This document shows, in pieces, positions 44,981 through 54,800 of a DNA stretch of 64,000 bases. The DNA is taken from positions 1-64,000 of the forward strand of contig JAUXRI010000203.1 in assembly GCA_030681895.1 (NCBI GenBank), read 5' to 3'. The notes beneath the pieces are model-generated. The model had not been told where the DNA came from, did not search any database, and saw only the letters and a list, made by a program, of their open reading frames with translations. The DNA is from Myxococcales bacterium (GTDB lineage: Bacteria > Myxococcota > Myxococcia > Myxococcales > Myxococcaceae). How positions within the stretch are numbered: position 1 is the first letter of the stretch; the number at the start of each line of letters is the position of its first letter. The position numbers and the translations under genes are program-made.

Positions 44981-45343
44981 TCAGCTCGGGTCGACGAAGC
45001 TCATGCCGTTGTCGCACTCGGCCTTCGCATCGTCCTTCGTCTTGTACTTGGTGCTCGTGTAGTACCAGTTCGTCTGCAGCGAGCCGTCGGCCGCGCGCAC
45101 CTGACAGCCGCCGAGCATGTCGGTCGTCGGGCACGTCTGGCTGGCGGTGAAGGTGCCGCCCGCGCCGGTGCCGCCGAGCGTCGTGCAGACCGACTCCTGC
45201 ACCGTCCACACTGGCTGCAGGTTGTTGCGCCAGTCGGTGCACTGCGGCGTGTTGGGGCGAAGGTCGCACCGGGCGCTCCGCCCACCGATGAAGCCACACG
45301 ACGACGCCAGCACCACGACGACCAGAGCGAACCACCGAGCCAT
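44981..45343 (-). CDS. small lipoprotein, cysteine-containing
   Basis: The 120-residue product starts at the ATG at 45341-45343, giving a signal peptide MARWFALVVVVLASSC with lipobox. The mature chain has a Cys-containing beta-rich part (SARCDLRPNTPQC, ESVCTTLGGTGAGGTFTASQ, CPTTDMLGGCQVRAADG, then KAECDNGMSF), so seven mature cysteines including the lipidated one. No family recognised. A GAGGTG ribosome-like site lies just upstream. It is convergent with the kinase, separated by 9 bases. Confidence 0.6.
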   Translation of the reverse strand: MARWFALVVVVLASSCGFIGGRSARCDLRPNTPQCTDWRNNLQPVWTVQESVCTTLGGTGAGGTFTASQTCPTTDMLGGCQVRAADGSLQTNWYYTSTKYKTKDDAKAECDNGMSFVDPS

Positions 45344-45564
45344 GAGCACCTCAGGTTTCCGGCTCGAAGGTGAGCCGGAGCCGGCAGTCTTTCCGCGGGC
45401 CACTTCAGGCGCAACGGATTCTTCCGGCCAGGCTCGAATTTACCCACAGGCGCTCTGGACCTCCCGCTCCGGTGACGCTCGTGTCCCCGTCCGAGCAGGC
45501 GAAGCGTCACCGACGGGTGAAAACCGCTATCGTCCCGTCACGTTCGTTTCAGGAGACCTCGCCC

Positions 45565-46008
45565 ATGATGAAGCTTCGTGTCGCTGCCCTCGTGGTGTTG
45601 TGTTCCGCCGCGCCCGCCCTCGCCGACCTCTCGCCCGACGACATCGCCGCGATTCAGCTCGAGCAGGCGAAGGCGACGCAGGCCATCGACGACAAGTACG
45701 CGGGCAAGGGCAAGCTGTCGGCCAGCGACCTGCGCGCGATGTCGAAAGAGAAGGCGGCAGCGGAGCGCTCGGTGCTCGACTCGCGTGGCGTCAAGGCGGG
45801 CGAGTGGGTCAAGGCGTCGTCGAAGATGAACGCCGACGATCGCGCGAAGGTGGAAGCCACCAAGAAGGCCGCGAACGAGAAGGAAGCGGCCGCGAAGAAG
45901 GGCCCTGACGCGAAGGCCGCGAAAGAGGTCGTCATCGAGAAGCCCGGCGAGGTGAACGAGGCCGCCGAGATGGACAAGAAGATGGGGCTCGGCGCCGGCA
46001 AGAAGTAG
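45565..46008 (+). CDS. small secreted Lys/Ala-rich protein
   Basis: The 147-residue product has a signal peptide (MMKLRVAALVVLCSAAPALA) with likely cleavage at ALA-DL. The mature part is helical and charged (SPDDIAAIQLEQAKATQAID, DLRAMSKEKAAAERSVLDSR) and ends with a Lys-rich tail. An AGGAG ribosome site at 45551-45555 decides the start at 45565. Similar short exported proteins are common in myxobacteria; no function assigned. A -10-like TATCGT lies at 45528-45533. Confidence 0.7.
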   Translation: MMKLRVAALVVLCSAAPALADLSPDDIAAIQLEQAKATQAIDDKYAGKGKLSASDLRAMSKEKAAAERSVLDSRGVKAGEWVKASSKMNADDRAKVEATKKAANEKEAAAKKGPDAKAAKEVVIEKPGEVNEAAEMDKKMGLGAGKK

Positions 46009-46034
46009 CCGCGCTTTTCGGATTCGTCGGTGCC

Positions 46035-47759
46035 TCAGCCCGCGTCGGGTGAAGCCTTCGGCGGCCCTGACACATCGACGTTCACGAGGTCTGACTGCTC
46101 GAGGCGTTTGGCGAGCTCGGCGACCTTCGCTTCGTCGATCTCCAGCAACGTCACCAGCGCCGCGACCGCACGCTTCTTCAGCCCCTCGTCATCGAGCGCC
46201 TTCGCCGCGAAGTAGAGCGAGACGTGCACCTCAGGGTCGAACGGGTTGACGGCCAGGGCGTCGAGGGACGCGGTCTTCACTACGTCGAACTTTCGTGCGC
46301 GCATCGCGATGCGGGCGAGGTGCGTGTTGGTGGTGGCGCTCCCGGGGTGCATCACCAGGCTGCCGCGCAGCACCTTCTCGGCGAGCTCGTACCGCTTCAG
46401 CTCAAGCAGCGTCAGCGCGTACTTGTTGCTCACCGACTCGTAGCGGTCTCCGACGATGGTGACGGCGCGCTCGTAGTGTTCGGCCGCGGCGGCCATGCGT
46501 TTGCGCTCACGCATCAGCTCACCCAGGTGGGCCAGCTTGCGGGCGGGCGTCTCTTTCACTTCGGCGAAGTCTCCGAACGAGACGTCGCGCTCATTCTTCT
46601 TCTTCTCGGGCTTCTTCTCGGCGCCCGCTTCGACGAGCTGCTTCTTCTCGTGGGCGGAGGGCGGAATGAGCTCGGCGGGGAAGGGCTGCTTCTTGAGGTG
46701 CGCCATCCACGCGCGCTCGAACTCGGGCCACTTCTTCTTCGTCACGTGCTCGACGGCGAGCTTGTCGCTGGTGCCCTTCGCCATCTCGGTGAGGAGCCGG
46801 TCGAGGGCGCGCGGCCCGGCCTCGGTGTCGATGAGGTGAATCGCGAAGAAGACCTCGGCGAAGGCGGTGGCGGCATCTTCAGCGGTGGGCAACAGCGCCA
46901 TCGACGGGTGCATCTTCTCGAACGGCACCAGGGTGTTACTGCGCACGCGCGAGCCGAGCAGCGCGAGGGTGGACGGCGTCATCGCGCCGCCGGCGGGGCC
47001 TCTCCACCGCGACTCGAGGTACTTCGCGAGGCCCTCGTGCATCCAGATGGGCACGGTGTTGCGGCTCTTCTGCGAGACGACGAGGTGCACGTACTCGTGG
47101 GCCAGCGTGTCGAGCCAGTCGTAGCCCTTCAAGACGGCGAGCGGCGACGTCACCATCAGCTTGTTGAACTTGCAGATGGCGATGGTGCCGGTGGTGCGAA
47201 TCGCCTCTTTCGTCAGCGTCGACACCTTCGACAGCTCGGCGGCGCTCGAGACGATCTCCACGCGCACCTTGCCGACCGGCGCGAAGCCCAGGTCCTTCTC
47301 GAGCGCGGCGTGAATGCCCTCCAGCGCGTCCATCGCCCACAGCGCGAGCACCGCGTCTTTGCCTTTGGGGTACTGGAAGATGAAGTGCTCGCTCTCGACG
47401 CGCTCGTGGTTCTTCACGATGTCGCGCGTGTCAGTGACGAGGCGCAGCCAGCTGCCCGGCCTGTCTCTGACGCCAGAGCCCTTGAGCTCGGTGACGGCGG
47501 TCTCGTAGTCGCCCGACTCGAAGGCGACGCGGCCCTTGAAGTAGCGCAGCGGCTCGATGTCGGCGGGCGCCAGCTTCTCGAGCTCGGCGAGCTCCAGCTT
47601 CGCGGCAGGCAGGTTCCAGTCTTCGAGGTACTGCTCGAGGTTCTGGATGCGGGCCTTCGCTTCACCCTTGAGCTGCGTGAGCGGCTCGTCACCGGTGGGC
47701 TCGGCCTGAGCGAAGGCGCGGGCGGTGAGCAGGAGCAACAGCAGGGGCGCGCGCGTCAC
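46035..47759 (-). CDS. HExxH metallopeptidase with TPR tail (peptidase MA-like)
   Basis: The 574-residue product has a signal peptide (MTRAPLLLLLLTARAFA), a TPR-like first part, and a central zinc-peptidase region with HEYVH (H221-H225) followed by PIWMHEGLAKYLE, where the second Glu is the third ligand of the MA/gluzincin type. The C-terminus (about residues 400-570) holds TPR helices (LMRERKRMAAAAEHYERAVT, YALTLLELKRYELAEKVLRG). The start is a GTG overlapping the stop of the DUF4175 gene (GTGA). The protein probably acts in the periplasm on an unknown substrate. Confidence 0.85.
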   Translation of the reverse strand: MTRAPLLLLLLTARAFAQAEPTGDEPLTQLKGEAKARIQNLEQYLEDWNLPAAKLELAELEKLAPADIEPLRYFKGRVAFESGDYETAVTELKGSGVRDRPGSWLRLVTDTRDIVKNHERVESEHFIFQYPKGKDAVLALWAMDALEGIHAALEKDLGFAPVGKVRVEIVSSAAELSKVSTLTKEAIRTTGTIAICKFNKLMVTSPLAVLKGYDWLDTLAHEYVHLVVSQKSRNTVPIWMHEGLAKYLESRWRGPAGGAMTPSTLALLGSRVRSNTLVPFEKMHPSMALLPTAEDAATAFAEVFFAIHLIDTEAGPRALDRLLTEMAKGTSDKLAVEHVTKKKWPEFERAWMAHLKKQPFPAELIPPSAHEKKQLVEAGAEKKPEKKKNERDVSFGDFAEVKETPARKLAHLGELMRERKRMAAAAEHYERAVTIVGDRYESVSNKYALTLLELKRYELAEKVLRGSLVMHPGSATTNTHLARIAMRARKFDVVKTASLDALAVNPFDPEVHVSLYFAAKALDDEGLKKRAVAALVTLLEIDEAKVAELAKRLEQSDLVNVDVSGPPKASPDAG

Positions 47760-50700
47760 TTCACCAGCTCCTCGTAGTACTTCTTGTTCTGTTCCTTGTA
47801 GCGGTCGGGCGCGCCCTGCTTCATCGCGTCCATCACGTCCTTGCGGAACTCACGCGGGTTCGCGCTCGGGTCTTCTTCGGGGATCTCGACCTTCTGGTCC
47901 TTCGGCATGCGCCCACGGCCAGGCCCGCGCATCGGCATCGGCAGGCCCTTGCCGCCCTTGCCCTGACCCTGCTGCATGCCCTGCTGGAGGTTGCGCAGCG
48001 CCTGGAGCGCGCCCTGCTGGTCGCCGTGGCCCTTGCCCGGGTCCTTCGCCTGGAGCCGCTCGCCCGCTGACTGCATGCGCTGGCCGGCCTGGTCCATTTG
48101 GGCTTGCGCATCTTCGTCGAAGATCGGCGCCTTCTCTCCCAACTGCTGCATCTGCTGCTTGAGCTGCTGGCCCTTCTCGCCGAGCTTCTGTTGCTGCTTC
48201 GCGAGCTCTTTGAGTTGTTGCTGCTCGGCGGGGTCGAGCGACTGCGACGCTGGCGGGAAGAGGCCCTCGAGCTGCTGCGCGACGTCTTCGGACTTGCGCT
48301 CGTCGCGGGCCATGCGCTCAGCGAGCTTCTTCGACTCCTTCACCACGCTCTCGGGGTTGTGGAAGGCGCGGTCCTGCTCGGCCTGCGCCTCGGCGTTGGA
48401 CTCGAGCTGCCGCGCACGTTCGACGAGCTCGCGGGCTGACTCGGCGGCGAGGTCGAAGTCGTTCGCGTCGAGCGCCTGCTTCGTGTTGCGAATGCTCTGG
48501 AGGGCCTTCTGCTGCGTCTCTTCCATACGCATGCCGTAGCGGTCTGGCGCCATCGATTGGTAGGAGCGCTCGAGCTCGTCGAGCTTCTGCGCCACCTCAC
48601 GTTTCACCTGGTCGCCCTGCTTCGAGATGCGCTCCTTCGCGGCCTGGCGGGCCTTGTCTTTGAGGCGCTTGGTCTGATCGGCGACCTTTTGCTCTTCCTC
48701 GATGGTGCTCGCGAGGTCCTCGTTGAACTTCTTGAAGTCCTTCGCGAGCTCGGGGTCGGCGTTCTCTTCGGCGGCGTCAGCGCCCTTCTCGAGGCCGTCG
48801 AACATCTCGTCGAGCTGCATCGAGAGCTCCTGCATCTTCTTGAGCGCCTCGTCGGCTTTCCCTTCTCGCACCAGGCGTTCGACCTCGTCGAGCGGGTTGG
48901 TGAGGTCCATCTCGTCGCGCATGCGCTCGAGCGCTTCCTGATTCATGAAGTCGTCGCGAATGCCCTTGGCGAGCTCCGACATGCGCTCCTGCAGCTCGCG
49001 CATGCGCTCTTTGAGCTGGTCCATCTGCTCCAGCAGCGCCTCCTGCACCTTCGGGTCGTTCGTCTTCTGGAACTCTTCGACGAGGCGGGTCAGCTCGCGG
49101 CGGTCGTCCTTGAGCTGTTTGGCGAGCTCACGAATGGCGTTGAGGCGGGCGCGGTCGAGCAGGGCCTCGAGGTAGAGGACGTTCTTCTCGCTGTTGGCGA
49201 GGTCGGTGGCGAGGCGCGAGGTGAGCGCGAAGGCCATCGTCTGTTCGTAGGTGCCGTTGGCGCGCGTGGCGATGTCGGCGTTGCGCTTCAGGTAGGCGCG
49301 GCGCTGGGCGACGAAGCGGGCGTCGGTCTCGAGCTCGCCGCCGATGATGGTGAGCGCCGCGACGAGGTCGGGCATGGGCTCCTTCTCGTCAGCGAGAGAA
49401 TCGGCGAGCTCGGCGAAGGACTTCGAGAGTGAGGTGGCGCGTTCGTCGATGGGCGCGCCGGGCTTGAGGGCGTCCGGCGTGAGCGGCGCCTTGCGGTCGG
49501 GCGACTCCTGGCGGTCGGCGAGGTGGGTGACCAGGCCTTCCCACAACACCTCGGCGCGGCGCAGCGCCTGACGTCGATGCTCGGCGGCGGAGTACAGCTT
49601 CACCACCTGCGTCTTGCTGACGCCCTTCTGCGCGCCCTTCACGGTGTTGCCGTCTTTCGCTTCGAGGAAGTAGCGCACCTCGCCGCCGGGCTTCAGGCCG
49701 AGGCTCGCGACATCCCACTCCAGCTTGCCGCGCGCGGCGCGGGCTTCGTCGACGGTGAGGGGCTGACGTTTCTCGACGCCGCCGGTGGGCTTGAAGACGA
49801 GCTCGAGGCCAGCGAGGCCGTAGTCGTCGGTCGCTTCGTACTGGAGCGTGACGCTGGTGGCCTTCGCGTCGAGCTCGATGGTGTCGATGGGCGCGAGCAG
49901 CTTCACCTGCGGCGCAGCGTCAGCTTCGACTTGAATCGGCAGGTCTGGCCCTTCGGCCTCGACGTCTTTCCCGTCGACGAAGGCCACATGGTACTGGCCC
50001 GTCGTGTCGAGAATGAAGGAGCCGGCGAGGTCGCGGCCCTTCACGGTCAATGGCACGCGGGTGCCGTTCACGATGAGCACCGCTTCGTCGACGTCGCGAT
50101 CGGCGCGCGTCTTGAGGCTGACCTCGGTGCCTGCGGGGCCGGCGATGTCGCCTGCGGTGCCGGGCACGGAGCGCGGCTCGAGCCCGGTGTACTCGGGGTA
50201 GCGGTAGGTCAGCTCGAAGTCGCCGGTGATGGGCTCGCGGCGGGTGATGGCGTTGACCTCGGCCGACGCGAAGGCCTTCAGGACTCCGGCGACGACGTAC
50301 TCGGCGACCATGCCGAGGGTGAGGGCTCCGGCGAGCAGGGTGCCGGCGAGCGCCCACGTCGCGTAGCGCACGGGCCGCGGGTCGAGGAGCGAGGAGACCT
50401 TTCGTTTCGACGCGCGCTCGTCGACGTCGCGCAAGAAGGCCTGGGCGAGCTCGGGCGAGAAGTCTTCGTGCTTGCCCATCGCGCGAGAGAGCTCGACGGC
50501 CGCGAGCAGGTCGAGGGACAGCTCCGGGGCGCGCTCGGCGAGCAGGCGGGCCGTACGCTCGTCGTCACCGACGCGGCGGCGAACGAGGAAGACGCCGAAG
50601 AAGAGCAGGAAGGCGAGGGTGGACAGCGGCGCGGCGACGATGAGCCACTGGCCGAGCATCGGCCTGGCGTTCGCGACGAGGCCGCCGGCGAAGAAGAGGA

Positions 50701-50875
50701 TGAGGAACGACGCAGCGCCGTACAGCGCACCCTGGGTCCACCACGCTTGCGCCTGCGCGCGGCGGACGTCGGCGATGAGCTTGAGGCCGGTGCCTGAGGC
50801 GCTCGCTGGTGGCGGACGGGGCGCCGGCAACGGCGGCGGGAGAGGGGGCTCGATGGGGGCGGACGGCTCGAACAC
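47756..50875 (-). CDS. DUF4175-family membrane protein with long coiled coils
   Basis: The 1039-residue product has a proline-rich N-terminus, three TM segments (about residues 50-67, 78-98 and 173-195), and domains of Ig-like or BIG-like type (about 215-440, FELTYRYPEYTGLEP, LKTRADRDVDEAVLIVNGTR). From about residue 480 it consists of very long charged helices (ELTRLVEEFQKTNDP, MRELQERMSELAKGIRDDF, DEQQQLKELAKQ-like Gln/Glu runs). This matches the DUF4175 layout of alphaproteobacterial and myxobacterial envelope proteins. The GTG at 50873-50875 is the start. It forms a pair with the peptidase gene (GTGA overlap). Function unknown. Confidence 0.8.
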   Translation of the reverse strand: MFEPSAPIEPPLPPPLPAPRPPPASASGTGLKLIADVRRAQAQAWWTQGALYGAASFLILFFAGGLVANARPMLGQWLIVAAPLSTLAFLLFFGVFLVRRRVGDDERTARLLAERAPELSLDLLAAVELSRAMGKHEDFSPELAQAFLRDVDERASKRKVSSLLDPRPVRYATWALAGTLLAGALTLGMVAEYVVAGVLKAFASAEVNAITRREPITGDFELTYRYPEYTGLEPRSVPGTAGDIAGPAGTEVSLKTRADRDVDEAVLIVNGTRVPLTVKGRDLAGSFILDTTGQYHVAFVDGKDVEAEGPDLPIQVEADAAPQVKLLAPIDTIELDAKATSVTLQYEATDDYGLAGLELVFKPTGGVEKRQPLTVDEARAARGKLEWDVASLGLKPGGEVRYFLEAKDGNTVKGAQKGVSKTQVVKLYSAAEHRRQALRRAEVLWEGLVTHLADRQESPDRKAPLTPDALKPGAPIDERATSLSKSFAELADSLADEKEPMPDLVAALTIIGGELETDARFVAQRRAYLKRNADIATRANGTYEQTMAFALTSRLATDLANSEKNVLYLEALLDRARLNAIRELAKQLKDDRRELTRLVEEFQKTNDPKVQEALLEQMDQLKERMRELQERMSELAKGIRDDFMNQEALERMRDEMDLTNPLDEVERLVREGKADEALKKMQELSMQLDEMFDGLEKGADAAEENADPELAKDFKKFNEDLASTIEEEQKVADQTKRLKDKARQAAKERISKQGDQVKREVAQKLDELERSYQSMAPDRYGMRMEETQQKALQSIRNTKQALDANDFDLAAESARELVERARQLESNAEAQAEQDRAFHNPESVVKESKKLAERMARDERKSEDVAQQLEGLFPPASQSLDPAEQQQLKELAKQQQKLGEKGQQLKQQMQQLGEKAPIFDEDAQAQMDQAGQRMQSAGERLQAKDPGKGHGDQQGALQALRNLQQGMQQGQGKGGKGLPMPMRGPGRGRMPKDQKVEIPEEDPSANPREFRKDVMDAMKQGAPDRYKEQNKKYYEELVK

Positions 50876-50962
50876 GCGAGAACTCTTGTAGCACCCGGGA
50901 TGGTCAGGTGCGGGGCTCAGCTGACTGGACGGACGGGCGAGGGGAACGGTTCCGGTTGCCCT

Positions 50963-51481
50963 TCAGCGCCTGGCCTGGTCGAGCGCGGTCGCTGCGGTCT
51001 GTGTCAACAGGAACAGGCGACGCGGCCGTGAGGCGAGGGCGATGAACCCATGTTCTTCGTAGAAACGCTTGCCGCGTTCGTCCTTCGCGTCGACCACGAT
51101 CGCGTACGCAGCGACTGTCTCCGAAGCCGCGAGGATGCGCTTGATGGCATCGGCCAGAAGAAGATCGCCCAGGCCGGTGCCGCGGGCGCTCTCCGCCCGA
51201 GCCAACCGGCCGATGATCGCTGCCGGAATCGCCTCGTACCTCGGCAACTTCTTCGCCAGAGCGGGCGGGAGCGTGTCGAGGGAGAGCGTGAACATGCTCA
51301 GGCTGTAGAAGCCGACGACCTGGTCGCCGGCGACCGCGACGAACACCTGTGCGACATTCCGGCGCTGGTCTTGACTGGCCCGAAGCCGAAACCACTCATC
51401 GAGCGCTGGAGTCCCGCTGCTGAAGTTCGCGCGATCGTGCGAGGGCTGAAGTACCTCGAAGCGAAGGGCGACCTGCTTCAC
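50963..51481 (-). CDS. GNAT acetyltransferase toxin (TacT/AtaT-like)
   Basis: The 172-residue product resembles GNAT toxins that acetylate aminoacyl-tRNA. Family features are ALDEWFRLRASQDQRRNVAQ, AGDQVVGFYSLSMFTL, LPRYEAIPAAIIGRLARAES, the acetyl-CoA loop RGTGLGDLLLADAIKRIL and the catalytic-tyrosine region RFYEEHGF. The GTG at 51479-51481 overlaps the antitoxin stop. Antitoxin-first order with overlap is the usual layout of DUF1778-GNAT modules. Targets and the tRNA acylated cannot be read from sequence. Confidence 0.88.
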   Translation of the reverse strand: MKQVALRFEVLQPSHDRANFSSGTPALDEWFRLRASQDQRRNVAQVFVAVAGDQVVGFYSLSMFTLSLDTLPPALAKKLPRYEAIPAAIIGRLARAESARGTGLGDLLLADAIKRILAASETVAAYAIVVDAKDERGKRFYEEHGFIALASRPRRLFLLTQTAATALDQARR

Positions 51482-51762
51482 CCGCGCAGCTTCCCGTGAG
51501 CGCGGAGGGCGTCGACCAGTCGCCGCGTTGGTCTGGGAGGTTTCACCACTGCCGCGAGAAACCGTTCGCGGTCAGCTCCCGCCAGGTGCATTCGGTCGTG
51601 CTCCTCGAGGACGCGCCGCGCCCCTTCGAAGGCCAGATCCCCCGACGAGAGCCCCGAGATCGTACTCGCCCGCTCGATCACCTTCCGTACGGACGGGGCC
51701 ACCCGCAGCTCGAGCCGCTCGGTCTTCCGTTCAGGAGGCTGGATTCGTTTGGGTGACGACAT
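51478..51762 (-). CDS. DUF1778/RHH antitoxin of the GNAT module
   Basis: The 94-residue product starts at the ATG at 51760-51762. It has an N-terminal ribbon-helix-helix (KTERLELRVAPSVRKVIERA, STISGLSSGDLAFEGARRVL) that binds DNA as a dimer, and a C-terminal tail with DRERFLAAVVKPPRPTRRLV that blocks the GNAT toxin, as in TacA/AtaR. Such pairs repress their own promoter, which should lie in the 100 bases upstream; I see no perfect palindrome there. The pair is flanked by unrelated genes, so it may be an insertion. Confidence 0.85.
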   Translation of the reverse strand: MSSPKRIQPPERKTERLELRVAPSVRKVIERASTISGLSSGDLAFEGARRVLEEHDRMHLAGADRERFLAAVVKPPRPTRRLVDALRAHGKLRG

Positions 51763-51862
51763 CGGACGAATGTACGGCGCCTTGCCGTACGCCGCAACCT
51801 GACCGCGCCGTGCCGAGTGCTCATGGCAGCGCGCGCACGGCCGCCTTCGACGGCGTTGACGC

Positions 51863-54800
51863 TCAGGGAATGTTCGGCCCACCCGGCGTCGGCGTGTTGC
51901 AGATCGCCCAGTCGACCGACGCGATGTTGGTGTCGACCCCGTTCGGCGAGCGGCACAACGAGATGTTCGGCGCCGAATTGGTGTCCGAGAACGGGCTCGG
52001 CGTCATCTCGACCAGCGTCACCGTCGTTGGAAACCCGGTGACGTTCGCGTTGGCGATCGTGCCCTCGTAGACGAACCGGTCGATCACCGTGTTGCTCGAG
52101 GTGTCGATGATCAACAGCCCGTCAGGCGCGCCGTTCTGCACGAGGCCGTCGATCCACCCCGGCGGCGTGAGGCGCGTTCCTCCGGCCACCAGCATCAACG
52201 TCGCGTTGGTCAGCACCAGGTAGCCGTTCGCAGGCAGGCTGCCCGACAGCGGCGCGCGGAAGTACTCCGTGTTGTTCGAGCCGTTCACCAGCACCACCGC
52301 GAGGTTCGCGAGCGAGATGGTCGCTCCCGACGAGTTGTGCAGCTCGATGAACTCGTCCGTGTCGATCGCGCCGGGGTTGTCGTAGTCGATCTCGTTGATG
52401 ACCAGGCCGCCGCCGATCTGCGTGGTCGCAGTCGCGGTGACGGTCGCTCCCAGCACGGCGCTGATGTCCGCGGTCGGCGCGCTGCCGTTGTTCAGGTAGC
52501 TGAACGTCGCGCTGCGCTGCCCGCCCGCCACTGTCAGGGACGCCGGCAAGGTGCCCGCCGTCGGAGGGTTGACCGACAGCGACACCACCGAGCCTCCCGT
52601 CGGCGCGGGGATGTCGAGCGTCACCGTGAAGGTGATCGAGCCCATCGGCGTCACCGTCGGCGCCACCGGCGTGATGGACGCCACCACGCGCGGCTCGGTC
52701 GCCGTGAAGGCCCGCACCGTCGCCGTCGCCATGCTCGTGTTCAGCGTCGCCGTCAGCGTCGCGATGCCTGCGTCGGTCGAGCTCACCAGCACCTGGGCGG
52801 TCGTCTGGCCCATCGACACCGTCACGCCGCCGCCCACCACCGAGACCGCCGCACCGTTGGTCGAGCTGATCGTCACCGGCGTGTTCATGAGCGCCGGCCC
52901 CGAGAGCGTGACGGTGAGCGGCGTCGGGAAGGTCGGCGCCGACGTCTGGCCAGCGGCGACGAAGCCGTTGGGCCCGAAGTCGAGAATGCCCGGAGCGCCC
53001 GTCGACAGATCGAGCATTCGCCGCGGGAAGAGCGTCGACGAGAGGCTGCGGTACGCGAGCACGCCGGTGATGGCGCTGTAGGTCTGGTTCACCATCGGCA
53101 TCGGCGAGATGGCGAAGAGGAACGTGCCGATGGTCATCGAGTCAGGGCCCGCGGTGGCCGTGAAGCTGTTGGTGCCGTTCACGGCGCTCACCGTGTTGCC
53201 TCCGATGGTGACGAGCACGCCTTCGAGCGCGGCCGCGCGGGCGCCTCCCGTGGTGACCTCGGCGATGGTGGCGACGACCGGCGTCGGTAGGCCCTCGAGC
53301 ACCGAGCTGGTGATGACGCTCTGGGTGAGGTTCGAAAGCTGACGCTGGCCGACCGAGTCGACGACCGTTCCATCGAGGTCGACGCGGTTGCCGACGAAGA
53401 CGCTGCTCAGGAACGTCGAGGGGCTGCCGGTGTGCACGTACAGGCCCGAGAAGTCGGAGCCGAGGTAGCCCACGTCGCCGACCTTCGTCTGCACGAAGAA
53501 CCCCGACGAGCTCTTCGCCGTCACCAGCGCGCGGTCGAGCGAGACGGTCGAGTTGAGCGGAATGGTGCCGTTCTTGATTTCATAGATGGTGCCGGGGCAG
53601 CTCGCGGCGCCGGGGTTCGCGAAGTTCGGGCAGAGGTCGCACACGTCTCCTTTGAGGTCGGCGTCAGCATCGAACTGGTTCGCGTTCGCGACGAGGGGGC
53701 AGTTGTCGAGCGCGTTCGACACGCCGTCGCCGTCACGGTCGCTCGGCGTGGGCACAGGGCACGTGGTGGCGTTCGGCACCAGCGGGCACACGTCACACGC
53801 GTCGGGCACCAGGTCGGTGTCGGTGTCGGGGTGCACGCCGTTGTCGAGCGGGCGGAGCGGGTTGAACACCGTCGGGCAGGCGTCGACTCCGTCAGCAATG
53901 CCGTCGCCGTCGGAGTCGGTCGAGCTGAAGGCTCCGGTGTAGATGGTCGAGCTCGCCACGCTCACCGGTCGGCTCGGCGTGCACGTCGGCTCCACTGCTG
54001 ACGGCGCGCACTCGAACGCCGGGAGCGCACCGACCCCAGCCGCGGTCTGGGCCTGGGCGAACGTCAAGCTCGTCTCGGCCTGCACACAGAGCGAGCGAGC
54101 CTGCCCGCAGACGACGAGGCCTTCGCAGCCCGAGATGCGGAGCACCGAGACCAGCGACGTGTCGCCGTACAGCGCGATGCCTCCACGCATCACCAGCGCG
54201 ACGTCTTGCGGCTGCGCAGCGATGACCGCGCGGTACCCGGAGCGCACCCGGCCGTCGAAGATGGCGAGGTCGGCGAGGCGGCCCGGCGCCAGGGCTCCCA
54301 GCGACGTTCCCACGCCTGCCACTTCAGCCGCGTTGCCCGTCACCGCGTTCCACAGTTGCTGATCGGTCAGCGTGTTCGCGAAGTAGAGCGAGTTGAGCCG
54401 ATCGGCGCACGCGAGCTCTCGCAGCAGGTTCGTCGAGCCCGTCACGGTCCAGTCGGTGCCGAGCGCGATGCGCACGCCGAGCCGGTTGGCGACGGAGAGG
54501 GGAATGGTGTTGCCGTAGAGCGCGACGTTCGAGCGCGGCGACCAGATGAGCGAGGTGTCGGTCGCGGCGAGCTGCGCGAGATCGTTCGCGGTGAGCGCGA
54601 GGCCCATCGCGAAGCTGGTCTTCGTGCCAAGCAGGTTGTTCGAGGTGCCGGGCGCCATCACGTCGTACGTCGTCGACGACATGCACTGAAACTCGTTGCG
54701 CGCGACCGTGTCGATGCCCTCGGCGGTGTGCGCGAGGTACGCAGACGCGGTGGTGAAGGTCGCCGTCGTGTCAGCAGAGCCGCCGTAGTTGCAGTCGCCC

